Below are positions 11,283 to 23,680 of a stretch of DNA of 64,000 nt, one piece after another. Numbering within the stretch: position 1 is the first letter of the stretch; every line of letters starts with the position of its first letter. The notes below the pieces were generated by a model. The model saw only the letters and a list, made by a program, of their open reading frames with translations. It was not told the DNA's origin and made no database searches. Origin of the DNA: Archivesica marissinica. Taxonomy: Eukaryota; Mollusca; Bivalvia; Venerida; Vesicomyidae. The stretch is taken from positions 75,543,144-75,607,143 of the forward strand of contig CM026387.1 in assembly GCA_014843695.1 (NCBI GenBank). Direction: 5' to 3'. The translations under genes were made by a program, and so were the position numbers.

Positions 11283-11395
11283 CTCGTTGACGAGGATGTA
11301 AGCGTGTACATGGTCATTCATGTGGAGGAAGCCGGGGTAAGCCCACCTATATCCATCCATGTATCATCTCACATACTTTATGATAGAAAACCATG
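11283..11395 (-). mobile_element. SINE family E, degenerate fragment
   Basis: Diverged copy of the element at 24236-24456: it shares catgtggaggaagccggggt and a catcccatatctcacatac-like segment but lacks a clean head and tail. Confidence 0.5.
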
Positions 11396-11507
11396 CAAAC
11401 GTGTGCTAACTGGCACTAGAACGTCGTGTTTATGCGACAATAAATGAAGTCACTGACAGATTGAGTCTGACATCATTAGCGTTGACAATATTTCAACATG
11501 CAAAGTC

Positions 11508-11930
11508 TACGTAACACTAGGTACCGATGCAGCTGCCTCAGTGTGGCTACCGGCCTGGCTTAACCTTTTTACCTCATACAATGTACATACATTAACTTAA
11601 TAAGGGTTCATTCCACTGCGGCTGCTAGCTTACGTACCACTAGGTACCGAGGCAGTTGCCTCAGTGTGGCTACGGATCATGGCTTAACCTTTTTACCACA
11701 TATGCTAGCTTACGTACCATTAGGTACCGAGGCAGCTGCCTTGGTGTGGCTACGGATCCTGGCTTAACCTTTTTACCACATACAATGTACATACATTAAC
11801 TGAACAAGGGTTCATTCCACAATGGCTGCTAGCTTACATACCATTAGGTACTGAGACAGCTGCCTTGGTGTGCCTCCGTGTGGCTACAGGCCTGGCTTAA
11901 CCTTTTTACCTCATACAATGTACATACCTA
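11508..11930. repeat. Tandem repeats with taccgaggcagctgcctcag core
   Basis: Three to four imperfect units carry a ggtaccgaggcagctgcctc core, then gtgtggctac, ctggcttaaccttttta and acaatgtacatac. Single copies of the core occur at 4600-4645, 12177-12260, 56145-56185 and 59640-59700. Function unknown; no coding sense seen. Confidence 0.75.
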
Positions 11931-12298
11931 ACCATTGTAAGTTCGGGTGCGCGTACAGTACCGTAGCCAGAGGCAAATTTCAATCAATGCAATCTAGGAT
12001 GTCCGGGGGCAAATTCCCCCTTAATATAATTGGGGTATAGAGGTGATTTTCCTGCGTTTTCTGATTTAATGAGTTTAATACGTATAATTATTTATTGACC
12101 TTTCAGCTCTCTCAACATTTTATACAGCAAATAGATATTGTTTTCATTTTTTTTTTTTGCTTTTGAAATTATAACTGAGGCAGCTGCCTTAGTGTGCCTC
12201 AGTGTGGCTACAGGCCTGGCTTAACCTTTTACCTCATACAATGTACATACATTAACTTAATAAGGGTTCATTCCGCTATGGCTACTTGTTAGTTAGTC

Positions 12299-12563
12299 CG
12301 CCTCCGTGGTCGAGTGGTTAAGGTCGCTGACATGTATACCACTGTAACCTATCATCACCTATGGTCACGGGTTCGAGCCCCGCTCAAGCCGTGTCTCATT
12401 TATATGAAAAAGGTGGCAGTTTCTTACGGAGGTTGGTGCACCCAAGTACTGGTTAACTGCTGGAGCCTGCCCAGGAAAGGTGTTGTTAAGTAAACTACCC
12501 GCCGGCGATATAGCCCGAAATGGTGCTGATGCAGGCGTAAAACCCGAAATATAACATAACATA
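12299..12563 (+). mobile_element. SINE family C
   Basis: tRNA(Ser/Leu)-like head: ctccgtggtcgagtggttaa as box A and cgggttcgagccccgc as box B. The body has gttggtgcacccaagtactg, and the end is taaaacccgaaatataac. Copy 2 is at 59765-60029. The head is not a functional tRNA gene: the arms do not close and the body follows without a terminator. Confidence 0.8.
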
Positions 12564-12874
12564 CTTGCTAGTTAAGTAATGGTTAATGATTGTCTCGAGA
12601 GTCTTGCGAGTGGCCAGCGAGGATATGATTCGGGATGTACTGATGTTCATTAGAGGCGTCTGACATGAAAGAAAAGGCCGACTCTTTCATTAAGGGTTCC
12701 GTCATAGGAATGAAATGCCCTCACACAATGTTACATTGATTGTAGAGTCAGAATTTGTCTCGTAGGCTCATTTTCAAAAGATGTGCTGAAAATGACATAA
12801 TGTGAGTATTCTGGATGTCAGTAGAAGTTCAAAGCAATATAACAGTGAAACCTGTCCAAGTGGCCAGTCAGAGG

Positions 12875-13192
12875 CACAGGGATTCTAAGTATATATCAGG
12901 GATCAGTTTAGAGGGCGATGTGGGCGAAATGGCCCCATTTCTCCCTAAAAAAAAAAATAAAAACAAACAAAATTTTGACTAGTAAGATACACTGGCCCAT
13001 TATAAAGCACTACTTCTATTCAAAATGTTGTATTTAATGGTTGTACTGTGCATTTTAACCCTATTTTGCAGAAGTATATTAAAGAACACCATTTAAGGAA
13101 GCGATCACGCGCTTTCTCACTTCTCCCAAAAATTCTGACCTAGAATGAACCCTGATATATACTAGTACCCCCAAATGTGCCGAATCCCTGTG
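12875..13192. mobile_element. hAT-type MITE
   Basis: Terminal inverted repeats cacagggattc / gaatccctgtg are flanked by an exact 8-bp duplication gtcagagg (12867-12874 and 13193-13200). An 8-bp target duplication is the hAT hallmark. No transposase. Copy 2 (60341-60711) has the same site and is about 50 bp longer, so the insertion predates the block B duplication. Confidence 0.8.
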
Positions 13193-13274
13193 GTCAGAGG
13201 TATTGTAGGATTTGGCTACTTTTACTCTTTTATTTCCGGTCAACTTCGAACTAGTTTATGCAATATTACTTTAG

Positions 13275-13483
13275 GTCGATTGCGAAACAAGTTCTTACAA
13301 CATTAGTTTAATCTTTCTCGAGACCTCATTCCTGATGGAATCCATCATCATGATGGAGAGAAGAGGCAATGTAGAATTTAAGTGCCTTGCCTAAGGGCAC
13401 AATCGTAATGGCTACAGCTGGGTGACAACTTTGGGCCTTTCACATCAAGCGAACATGCTACCACTGCGCTATCACAACTCCCA
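13275..13483 (-). mobile_element. SINE family B
   Basis: Reverse-oriented copy: tail ggtcgattgcgaaacaagtt at the left, tRNA-like head (ctaccactgcgctatcac in reverse) at the right. Shared with 60795-61002. Confidence 0.75.
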
Positions 13484-13593
13484 GTTTAATATAGGTGACC
13501 AGTAACCAGGGTAGCTGATTAATACAGGTGATCATTAACCAGGGTGGCTGATTAATACAGGTGAATGCTTAGGCAGTTTATGTGTAATTTCAG

Positions 13594-13822
13594 GGATCTC
13601 CTGTATTTCTTGACTTCCAAGCATGTGTCAGCTATTTCAATTGGGAGACCAACCTTTTATGCAAAAATAGGAAACCTGTGAAGGAAGTGCAATGTTATAT
13701 GTACGATGAGGTTGGCACAATATATGATTTATCTCCCCTTGCTAAAAAGATGGGCGCATACCTTGTGTCATCAGAAGTGGCTACAGACGTTTACATTAAT
13801 GTGTGCAGAGATATAACTCCAG
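13594..13822 (+). pseudogene. IGF2R-like (CI-mannose-6-phosphate receptor) exon, orphan copy
   Basis: This 229-nt exon between aatttcag and ccag|gttggt is open throughout and encodes the same CIMR-repeat half as 61113-61341. It reads ACVSYFNWETNLLC, then YDLSPLAKKMGAYLV and VYINVCRDITP. The partner exon present at 59104-59409 is missing here because the duplicated block starts six bases inside it. The exon is intact but has no visible upstream exon, so I treat it as a stranded fragment. If an exon left of 11931 splices to it, it could still be used. Confidence 0.7.
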
Positions 13823-14093
13823 GTTGGTTTTGTGTTTTTGTGTGTTTTTGTTTACATTAATGTGTGCAGAGATATAACTCCAGGTTTGTTTTGAAATGTT
13901 TAAAATATGTACAGTGCAATTTCATTGTTTACATTAATGTGTGCAGAAATATTACTCCAGGTTTGTTTTGAAATGTTTAACGTACAATGTGCAGTGCAAT
14001 TTCATTGTTTACATTAATATGTGCAGAAAAATAACTCCAGGTTGGTTTTGAAATGTTAAAGATATGTACAGTGCAATTTCATTGTTTACAATA
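13789..14093 (+). repeat. About 77-bp tandem repeats that copy the exon end and its splice donor
   Basis: Four units start at gtttacattaatgtgtgcag (13789, 13850, 13927, 14007). The first unit overlaps the 3' end of the IGF2R-like exon including ccag|gttggt. The following intronic units repeat that exon end and donor. The first unit is shortened by a gtgttttt insertion/deletion. Compare six units at 61308-61781. Confidence 0.85.
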
Positions 14094-14270
14094 GGAATAT
14101 GACTTCAAAAGTAAGGAATATATCGAAAGTCCAACACAAAACCTATCAAATAATAGGCTTGCAAAGGTTTTACAGATGCAAAATGATTAAAAATGCAATA
14201 ATTGAGATTAATTACGAAAAACAGACAGAGTGTTATAAAAGAGAGTTCCAGACATCATGTAACAGTTACA

Positions 14271-14520
14271 GACGGATATGTAGTCCAGTGGTAACATGTT
14301 GGACTGGTAATCCAGGGATCGCAGGTTCGATCCCCCGTCTGACCATAATAAAATTAACAGTCTTTCAGATGCACCATGCACGTAAAAGAACCAGAGGAGA
14401 TTCTGGAATGGGTCTCTGTCTGTATCATTGCACTATCCTCCAAAATCTAAAATGACTAATCTCTTCAGGAGGCGTCGCTCATATGGGCAACCGGTAGCGA
14501 CGATAAATAAACGTAAAACG
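14271..14520 (+). mobile_element. SINE family A with internal deletion
   Basis: tRNA-like head (tagtccagtggtaacatg; ggttcgatcccc) and conserved 3' end. About 35 bp between tttcagatg and caccatgcacg are missing compared with its duplicate at 61961-62243. Confidence 0.85.
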
Positions 14521-14542
14521 CACACATGTAACAGTGCAGACA

Positions 14543-14764
14543 TCATGTAAGAAGACCGAGCGCGCGACTAGCACTCTGGGCAACCATTTTAGCAGTTATA
14601 TTATAATCTAGATGTTCATGCAACACATTACCAAGATATAAATATCTATCAACTATTTGTAGCTCGACAGCTCCACATGTAAACGAAATATTTGTTACCG
14701 GAGTAGATTCCTGGCGAAAATGAGTATGGTTCACCTTGTTTAAAAAAACAACAATAACAGACAT
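14543..14764 (-). pseudogene. LINE reverse-transcriptase fragment
   Basis: The minus strand encodes VDRYLYLGNVLHEHLDYN then AKMVAQSASRALGLL, a post-RT segment of a LINE ORF2 (family YLGL-LNE-LDY...VA-SA-RALGLL). No catalytic motif is present. The duplicate at 62342-62600 carries the same fragment. Confidence 0.65.
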
Positions 14765-14789
14765 TTGAAAAGTTCATATCATTAGACAT

Positions 14790-15820
14790 TTTCACACGAG
14801 ATAGACTCGTTTTCAAAAATAGCGTGATATAGTGACGCCAAGTAGTTATTTATATGTACAATTTAATTCATAAAGCATTTGTATGGGCCATGACATGAAT
14901 ATTTCAATTACGATAAAGAGCTAGATTCAAAGCCAATAGTATTCCTATGTCTGCCATCTGTCAACTTTGACCCACAATAGCAAGTCAATTCTTTGGATTT
15001 TATTTCAATTTTGTCACAAGTTATAATAATCTAGGTTAATTGAGACGGATGGACGAATCTTTTTTTCTGAACGTAGCTATTTAGCTCTTCCAATGCTGTA
15101 AGCACACCATCTAATTGCTAGATCTAGTACAATCTAATCTAATTGTTACTTAATTTCATCTCTCGTCGCAAATGCTGGACTATTAAGAGGATATTTGTTT
15201 GTTTCAGTGAATGATCGTATTATATTTCACCGAATGAATATTGAAAGCATTATTATCATTCGTGGCTAGCGTCACTCGTGATAATAATAGCTGTCTATGT
15301 TCATAAGTCGTGTTTAGACGACCATAAACGATGTCATAAAATACTTATTCAATGACGTCGACGAATGCTTGAGCCTGGAAACGTTGTGTTGACAACATTT
15401 CAACATGCAGCGGCTACGTACCATAGTCTCTTGTAACTCTGAATTGAGTGGCACTGTACTTTTTAATATGTAAACTATATTCTATGTTTGTTATATGCTG
15501 TACATTGATGAGACTGAAATAAAGAATAAAATATACCAACGTACAAAGCAGTGAGAAATAAAATGTATTATTCCACTGCTTTCAACCACCGGGAGCTTAA
15601 TGGTGGGCAATATTGATATCCTCGCGAAATGTTTATATGATGCAAAAAATAAAACAAAATCAATGAGTGATATCCGACCTACATACCCTAATTATTTCGG
15701 AAGGATACCCCAAACACAGATTTTATTTTAGCCTTATTTAAATACAGATATTACATTGACTAAGCAGGTTATATGTTGCGCTGGATCCAAAGTCAAAACA
15801 ACTTCAACACTGATAAGTCC
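14790..15820. other. No gene seen (3' flank of the minus-strand RING gene)
   Basis: AT-rich sequence shared with 62620-63620. Its right end is the probable 3' UTR of the RING exon gene, with a minus-strand AATAAA at 15722-15727. I see no other exon. Confidence 0.55.
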
Positions 15821-15831
15821 TACCTTTTTTT

Positions 15832-16007
15832 TTACTCTTGAGCTCTGCAAATGGGGCAATCATCTATCATGTGGGCACACTCAGCACACGTAATTAAATG
15901 ACCGCATGTAAGAAATACAGTGCACACTTCGTTTTGCATACATATTTTGCACGTCTTTTGGTTGCTCGGCTGACGTATCTCTTCTAGCATATACTTCCCC
16001 ATACTTT
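15832..16007 (-). CDS. IAP-type RING-finger terminal exon (copy 1)
   Basis: This terminal exon on the minus strand runs from an acceptor (gtatcttcag, intron from 16008) to TAA at 15832-15834. It encodes a short helix (MLEEIRQ) and a complete C3HC4 RING: C-x2-C-x11-C-x-H-x3-C-x2-C-x6-C-x2-C, visible as CKICMQNEVCTVFLTCGH ... CPICRAQE. IAP-family RINGs sit at the extreme C-terminus and act as ubiquitin E3 ligases, as here. Compared with the duplicate at 63636-63799 it has a 9-nt in-frame insertion and several substitutions, but all zinc ligands are kept. No upstream BIR or UBA exon is visible on the minus strand to 18 kb, because a different repeat block begins near 16.2 kb. It may be an orphaned exon. 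Confidence 0.75.
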
Positions 16008-16212
16008 CTGAAGATACACATAATACTAGTTATGATACGGTTTTTCTGGTTTGATATGGCCACGAGACTTATGATACGGGTTGTCTGGTTTGATACGGTC
16101 AATTTATAAGACAGTAACCTAATATTCTCTATGTTTATGAATGTAGTATAGTGTCACATGTAATGTATTTTATGTTTTTATTATATGTTTTGTTTTATCA
16201 ATGCAGCATAGT

Positions 16213-16512
16213 TTGTGTTTTACGTTATTTATCGTCGCTACCGGTTGCCCATATGAGCGACGCCTCCTGAAGAGATTAGTCATATTAAAATTTTGGAGGA
16301 TAGTGCAATGATACAGACCCATTCCAGAGTCTCCTCTGGTTCTTTAACGTGCACGGCGTAAAAAACCGTCACGAGACCTCGGTGTAAAGCACCGTCATGA
16401 GACCTCGGTTTAAAGTCCCATCTGAAAGGATATTAGGATCAGACGGGAGATCGAGCCTGCGATCCCTGGATTACCAGTCCAGCGTGTTACCACTGGACTA
16501 CAGATCAGTCTG
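16213..16512 (-). mobile_element. SINE family A, full length
   Basis: Reverse copy with 3' end at the left (ttatttatcgtcgctaccgg) and tRNA-like head at the right. It contains a short internal duplication (aaaccgtcacgagacctcgg then aagcaccgtcatgagacctc). It begins the left arm of the inverted duplication. Confidence 0.85.
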
Positions 16513-16894
16513 TAGTGCAGTATAGTGTGACATGTCATATATTTATATATTTATGGATGCAGAATAGTGTGGCGTGTTATATATTTATATGTTTATGAAT
16601 GCAGCATAGTGTGACATGCTACATTTGTATATATTTAATGATGCTCATGTAAGCAGGTATTTACTGAAACTGACAATCATGTTAGCTGGAAATTATTGTA
16701 TGGGCCCAGAGATTAACGAACAGAAAATATATTTATTTCTGACATACACATATGTGCATAGTCTTAGTTATATAACAAATTGTGATAAGCTATAATTATA
16801 GAGTAATCAAATTGCGATATGCTTCAATTTAAGCATAGATCTAGACGTCATTATGGAGCTTGACGTTATATAATTACGATATGAGATATTTAAG

Positions 16895-17056
16895 AAATAA
16901 TAAGTATCAACCGTGGTATATCGCGGAATAACCCGAGTTTGAAGTTCGTATGCGTAGAAATATATCACGAAGGCCTTCGTGATATATTTCAACGCATAAG
17001 AACGAACGACAAACGAGGATTATTCTGCGATATACCACGGTTGATACTTATTATTT
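16895..17056. repeat. 160-bp imperfect palindrome
   Basis: Centred on aaggcctt at 16973/16974. The inner stem is gaaatatatcacgaagg / ccttcgtgatatatttc, and the outer stem pairs ataagtatcaaccgtggtat with its complement. A further copy of the stem sequence (gtatatcgcagaataaccc) lies at about 17448. The same palindrome is present in the right arm (about 29915-30075). Confidence 0.85.
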
Positions 17057-18082
17057 CGATTCTAACACGACTTACTTCTAATAATTTTAAAGGAGTATTT
17101 TCTTCAAACTGCATTTGGCTTTCGAAATATCCTCCCGCGTAAGGGGTGATGACGTTATTTTTTATGGAAAATATCAATCTAGTGCATAAATGAACAAAAG
17201 TTGTAACTGATCAATAGTTTTATTTATGTTGTCAAATAAAAATGTACAGAATAGTAACTGAAACGTTACTTAACAGAAAAACAAGACGGACAAGAGCTTA
17301 TCTGATTCTAAAAATAGCTCACTTCCGTGAATTCCCACGGTATTTTTTACAAACATCACGTGAATTTCATTCATAAAACATTACACGCATTGTATAAATG
17401 GAATAGCCAAAACACGGTGCGCGCGCAGCATAGTTCAAGGTATGTATATCGCAGAATAACCCGAGGTAGATTTACTCTACAGGTATGTATGTTATTAGCT
17501 GGGTCGTGTTAGAATTTTAATTAATGTGCTATTATTTCAACTAACCTTCGTGTGTAGCAGGTGTTCTGATTGTTGCACCTGTATGCTCGTTGTGGCGAGC
17601 TTGGTTGCTTGCTAGGTTAGCTGTAGCGGCCGATAGGGCATATTGAGCATTTGACTTGTCGACTAGATTAGGTTTGGTATCAAGGATATAAGTAATTATA
17701 TTACTTCCTGAGAAATAAAATGAAGATAAGACAAAAAGAAATAAAACAGAACCACATTTATGACCGATATTAATGTACAGTCAAACATTTTCTTAAGCAG
17801 CCAGACAAGGGAATAACAGAAAGTGGAAGCTTAGTCTAGGTAGCTGCTTACTAGGGTCAAATGTATAATATAACTACATTTTGGGGAAATGTTACATATG
17901 TGTGTGCATCATAGAAGTGTTGGAAAGTAACTGTCACAAAGGTAATTGCGTGGGCGTTCTTGGTCCATGAAGATTCAAAATTCACCCATCGGCTGCCCAA
18001 TCTGGGTAGGTGTGCGTTCGAACTGCGCATGTGCAGATCCATCCAGCGCTAGTTGAAATAACCCAATATTATGGATGCACTT

Positions 18083-19192
<1,110 letters not shown>

Positions 19193-19199
19193 AAAACTA

Positions 19200-20740
19200 G
19201 TTCCCAGAAACTGTAATTAAATAAACAAAAATCAATCATAAATGTTTTGATAGGCAGGAACATTGATCAAAATGATTCTTGTTAGAGAACCAGAAATATG
19301 ATAACAAGAAATAAACTACATGTATTACCCTTACCATTTGTATTTATGAAATGTTCAATTGCTTCCATCACATATAATGCACTATACCCCCTGTACATGA
19401 GTGTTTGCGCCGCATCCCGAGCTATACCGTCAACAGGTGTAGCTTCTTGTTCACCGTTCTCATTCTGCATAATTAAGCAAGACATAATTTATAAGTGCTT
19501 AGAATAATCGCATCTATGTTAAATCGGCTGGCCGATTACCGCTGTGATAGTTTATAATATATCGGGTTTACTAGTATCCAGACCAAATACATTTTGAAAA
19601 GTTTCCGGAGTGTACGTTATCGATTAAACTGCGTAATGCAACCCGGGTATGAAGATTTAAGCTAAATTGTCAACCAAATAGACCATGGCCAACACAATTG
19701 GATATCATAAAAGAAAAATAAGATTTGTGTTTATTGGTGAAAGATAAGATTTTATTTCAACTCGTATTTCGGTGATCACTCAATAAATAAAATTCTATTT
19801 TACACTAATAACCACAACTATCCTCTATATATATTTTCTATCAATTATTTTTTCCATTTTTTAGCGGTTTATTCTTTCAAAAGGACTGTCTTCTACAAAT
19901 CCCAATTTTTTCCCCCTCATTTTTTTCAGCATCTAAATATATCGTATTTTCACTTCTATCTGTAAAAAACATCTTATTCTTTTGGGACCTTTCATGACAC
20001 ATTATTCTAAATTACTAACTGAAATGTTTTAAAACGTGCATGCATGTGTATGATGTATGTAGGCATATGTGTCATATGGTGGAATTAAATCGTAATCGTC
20101 AATATATCATCAATAAACGCTACAGGGGAAATATTCAGTTGTTTTATTCTGTTTACCGCCGTATATTATGTCCGTTCTGGCGTTCCATATTTAGGTATAT
20201 CGTATGTATTTATAGGTCATACTAGTTAACAAGTTGCACGTGACATGTTCTAAATGTCTAACCAATCACTATAGTAAGTCACTTCCAGGTCACTTCATTA
20301 TATTGTAAACCAACAATAAATCGCAATTTAGAGCGTATTTGATAATAAAAACAATATGTGACTATATTGGATATATAGCCAGTAGTGAATAATTATTTCA
20401 TCGTCACCATTCACATATAAATTAATGCGTCGCGTCTTCAGTAAACCGACCCCCCCCAGATTTTTACCAGATTTTCATACGAATAACAATTCTGTATAAC
20501 CATTCAATACGTATAATTGGTATTGGGTAAAAATGGATTTACCCAGCAATTAGGGATGTAATAAAGTATAACAATGTTGTATATATGTCAAACATGTTCT
20601 ATTTATGTCATTTCTTGTCATATTATTAACTCAGTAAGTCGTTCCTCTAATATTAATATGTTATTAAAATGATATCACTTTATTTATGTATAATATCAGT
20701 GTCTGTAAATGCAGATAAAAACCCATCTCCCCCATGATGT
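19200..20740. other. No gene seen
   Basis: AT-rich sequence with weak short frames on both strands (for example 19282-19485 on -). A minus-strand stretch around 19350-19470 vaguely resembles a UBA-like helix (AAQTLMYRGYSALYVMEAI), but there is no supporting exon structure. Otherwise nothing recognised. Confidence 0.45.
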
Positions 20741-20741
20741 A

Positions 20742-21746
20742 ATAGAATCGACCGACCTCACATACGAAATCACTAAAATCAAAATAGTTCCATATACTTT
20801 TCTTATATTTGTTTATTTATAATAGTCCGTTAAGTTTAGGAACATCAATCCATGAGGTGAAATGTTAGTGAGTTGTTATTGGGAAAATATGTTTGGTGTT
20901 GGGCGTTGTTGGCCAAATAATCACTACACAATAATTGCATACATGTACAATTAAAATAACACCATTTTACGGCGAACAGAATAAATCTGGACCTGGACGT
21001 GGTGTTTTGCAGTCTGTGATATAATGTTACCAACGTTATATGTCTAATAATAATAACAAGTAAGTAATATCGTTTTGATTTAGGAAATATTTCTTTATAT
21101 GGTACTGGTAGACATGTAGTCTATTTGGCGTAATTATTAGAACAGTGTTGACCTACTTTCCAAAAATCATAGCATTCGTTGTACGTAAAATCGTTTTCTC
21201 GACCAGTCATTCAGATCCCGATATCTATTTGTCATTTATCAGAGATAAACCCATTTATCTTGAAGGTCGCAACATATAAATATTGCAACAAGTGCGACTA
21301 TATTAATTTCTACCAGGTACGATATATGTACTGTTACATAACGGCATTAATGTGTATTATTTATCAAAGACTTGTAAGTCTGTTAAAGCCTGTGGTGGGT
21401 GGGGTTTAAAAGTTTCTTTCCTATGGTTTTAAGCAGAACATGTCAGTCACACGCTATATCTGCAATGACTTCTAATTATACAACAACAACACCAATGTTT
21501 ATTTAGCAAATCCACATAATATATGCCTTTGACTAACGACAAGGAGTGGAGCAAACATGTTTAACTCCCTGAAAACCTGTGTACTGGGGGCTTGAACACA
21601 TGGCTGTCGTCTTGCAAGCCATCCACACTTCCAACTGGATTAAACAATTAACTGGGCAGTCTGAAGAACTGACACCAACTAAAGTAATTGCAATGTCATA
21701 ATAATCACTGATAAGATTAGACAGTTTAGCATTTCATAACTGTCGG
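20742..21746 (+). repeat. Direct 1.0-kb duplication, copy 1
   Basis: Direct repeat of 27567-28574, beginning taatagaatcgaccgacctc and ending tttcataactgtc. It differs by scattered substitutions, so it is older than the inverted duplication. No gene is recognised in it. Confidence 0.9.
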
Positions 21747-22071
21747 TTTATATGCAAAACACACCTTTTATTCTACTAGGTTGACATCACAATGTCGATG
21801 AAGTGGAAACACAGCGTGGTAGACTCGGTTCCAGACAAAATGTTACATTGCCTCTGTCGCTAACAAAATTATGATACAAAGATGATGATGCAGTACAATT
21901 TGTAATGGATGGGTTCCACCTTGGTTGTGTTGACTTAGACGAGAGAGTGGCTGGGAACCTGTCAAGCCGGAACTGTCCACCAGACTGTATAGATGTGATG
22001 ACTGAAAACCCATCATTATCAAAAAAGGGTAAATAACTGTGTAGACTAGTAATAATTATATCTACATTTAA

Positions 22072-22304
22072 CCCTTTCAACACCACAGACCTCTAAATAG
22101 GTCTACAAAATGTGTAGATTCTGATGAACCTGCTCGTGATGAGCCGTCTCATCAGGGTCTGCACTTTTTACCAGTAATATTACTATTTTTACACAAAATT
22201 ACCCATTTTGATAAATGAACTTGTCCAAATGCAATTTTCTTATTAATGTATTAGTCTAAAAGTATCATGGACCAGTCCATATCAGTTACTTGGTGTTGAA
22301 TGGG
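22072..22304. mobile_element. piggyBac-type MITE (TTAA target)
   Basis: Terminal inverted repeats ccctttcaacacca / tggtgttgaatggg are directly flanked by TTAA on both sides (22068-22071 and 22305-22308). TTAA duplication and CCC termini are the piggyBac hallmark. 233 bp, non-coding. Confidence 0.75.
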
Positions 22305-23083
22305 TTAACTCTGCACACTGGCTAAAGTAAAGACTACATGTATAAGTAGCTCAATAATCTACACTACTGAAGCACCTCGTCGAAAATTATATTTTTTGAT
22401 GAACAAACCCTCGTCTTTTGAGTGAAATCTGGCTGGATGCGGCAAACGTTTTGTGAAATTACTATATAACATACATATATACATGCATGTTTTTTTAAAA
22501 ATTGTGTTTTATTTGAAGAACACTTATTATATATATAAAGACTCTGGATAGGCGCTATAATTGGAACAGATTTGTTTACAATTGTTGCATATAGAACCAT
22601 TTTATTGATCAGTGCGAAATCTGACGTCCTACTGAATAGAATCCCTGAACTACCATTTATATACTAGTACCTCCAAACACTTCACATCCCAGTGTTACTA
22701 TCCCTGAATACTCCCAAAAAGTATATACATCTTAAGTTGTTTCCTCTGTTTTATCTGTGTTTTCTTTGCTCAACATGCTATCAGTTTTCAAATGGAAAAT
22801 TCAATTTCTCAGTAAGACAAACTAATATTAATTTGTTTTTCAATGAGTAAATATTCAAAAAGGGTGACAGCACTTTCAACTGGGTGTGGTTTTGGTGGAC
22901 ATATGTATTACCCTGCTCCTGTTAAAACAACTCACTGGTGTACATGTTTTATTATTTTTAGATCATTCGAACCTAGGATGTTAAGTGACAGATTCAAGCT
23001 CAATGGCATTCCTTGGATTTCATCATGGTGTAAGTATTTGCCAAAACAATCCACTTTTAGTTTATACAAATTTAGCAATTTAA

Positions 23084-23432
23084 CTTGATTGCGAAACAAG
23101 TTCCTACAACTTATATTAACCCTTTCCGTCATAGAAGCACCTCTTGATGCCATTACCAATACGACATATATTGACAATGTAGTAGCCAAACCAATGTTCA
23201 TAATGCAGGCCAGAATCTCATGTTTTCCCAGTAATATCTATGGAGTTGGGATAGATATGGTGACTACTTATCCACTGCACTATAACTAAATGGCTGTTGT
23301 TTGTATGGAGATATAATAGTATACTAACCTAAATCTCTATGAAGGAAAGGGTTAATCCATCGCCACAAGGCAGATAAGACAATAAGTATGTGAAATTTAA
23401 GTGTCTTGCCTAATGGCACATTTGTAACTGCG
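23084..23432 (-). mobile_element. SINE family B interrupted by a piggyBac-type MITE
   Basis: The SINE tail (ttgattgcgaaacaagttcc, 23084-23119) and body (atccatcgccac ... taatggcacatttgta, from 23352) are separated by the 232-bp element at 23120-23351. The tRNA-like head is missing. Confidence 0.7.
23120..23351. mobile_element. piggyBac-type MITE (TTAA target), second family
   Basis: Ends ccctttccgtcatagaag / ctctatgaaggaaaggg are flanked by TTAA at 23116-23119 and 23352-23355. It sits inside SINE-B, which gives the relative age. Similar in length to the element at 22072-22304 but with different internal sequence. Confidence 0.75.
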
Positions 23433-23680
23433 AATTCCACTTCTACATTCTCTGTAATTTTATTTTCATTATTTAATACCCTTTGTTAGTAGCATCTCTG
23501 TATATTTAACACGCATAGCGGAATGGTCTCCGTCTACCCGTCACAAATTTGTGTCCTCTCAAATCTCTTGAACCGCTGGAGGAATCCTATAATCACTTGA
23601 CATGTATGTTCCTCGAGATGATGTGCAGAGCATATGTTTCAGGCATGTCGGGTAATGTTGATACATGTATGTGTGAGAAA

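Larger units (their letters stand above)
11931..16015 (+). repeat. Segmental duplication block B, copy 1
   Basis: Collinear with 59404-63815. Similarity begins at accattgtaagttcggg, which in copy 2 is the last six bases of an IGF2R-like exon plus its donor. It ends beside the RING exon of the minus-strand gene. Both copies share the SINE-C, hAT-type MITE, SINE-B, IGF2R-like exon, 77-bp repeats, SINE-A, LINE fragment and RING exon in the same order. Confidence 0.9.

Noticed and set aside
14271..14345. tRNA gene candidates (SINE heads, also at 5646, 12299, 16512, 30458, 40910, 52071, 59765 and 61961)
   Set aside because: Box A/B-like words are present but arms do not pair fully, there is no terminator, and each is followed by the same SINE body. 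These are SINE heads, not tRNA genes.
21787..22086. 99-codon minus-strand frame with Ser/Thr-rich, Cys-containing sequence
   Set aside because: Looks somewhat protein-like but has no recognised domain, and its start overlaps the end of the TTAA-flanked MITE. Not supported enough to list.
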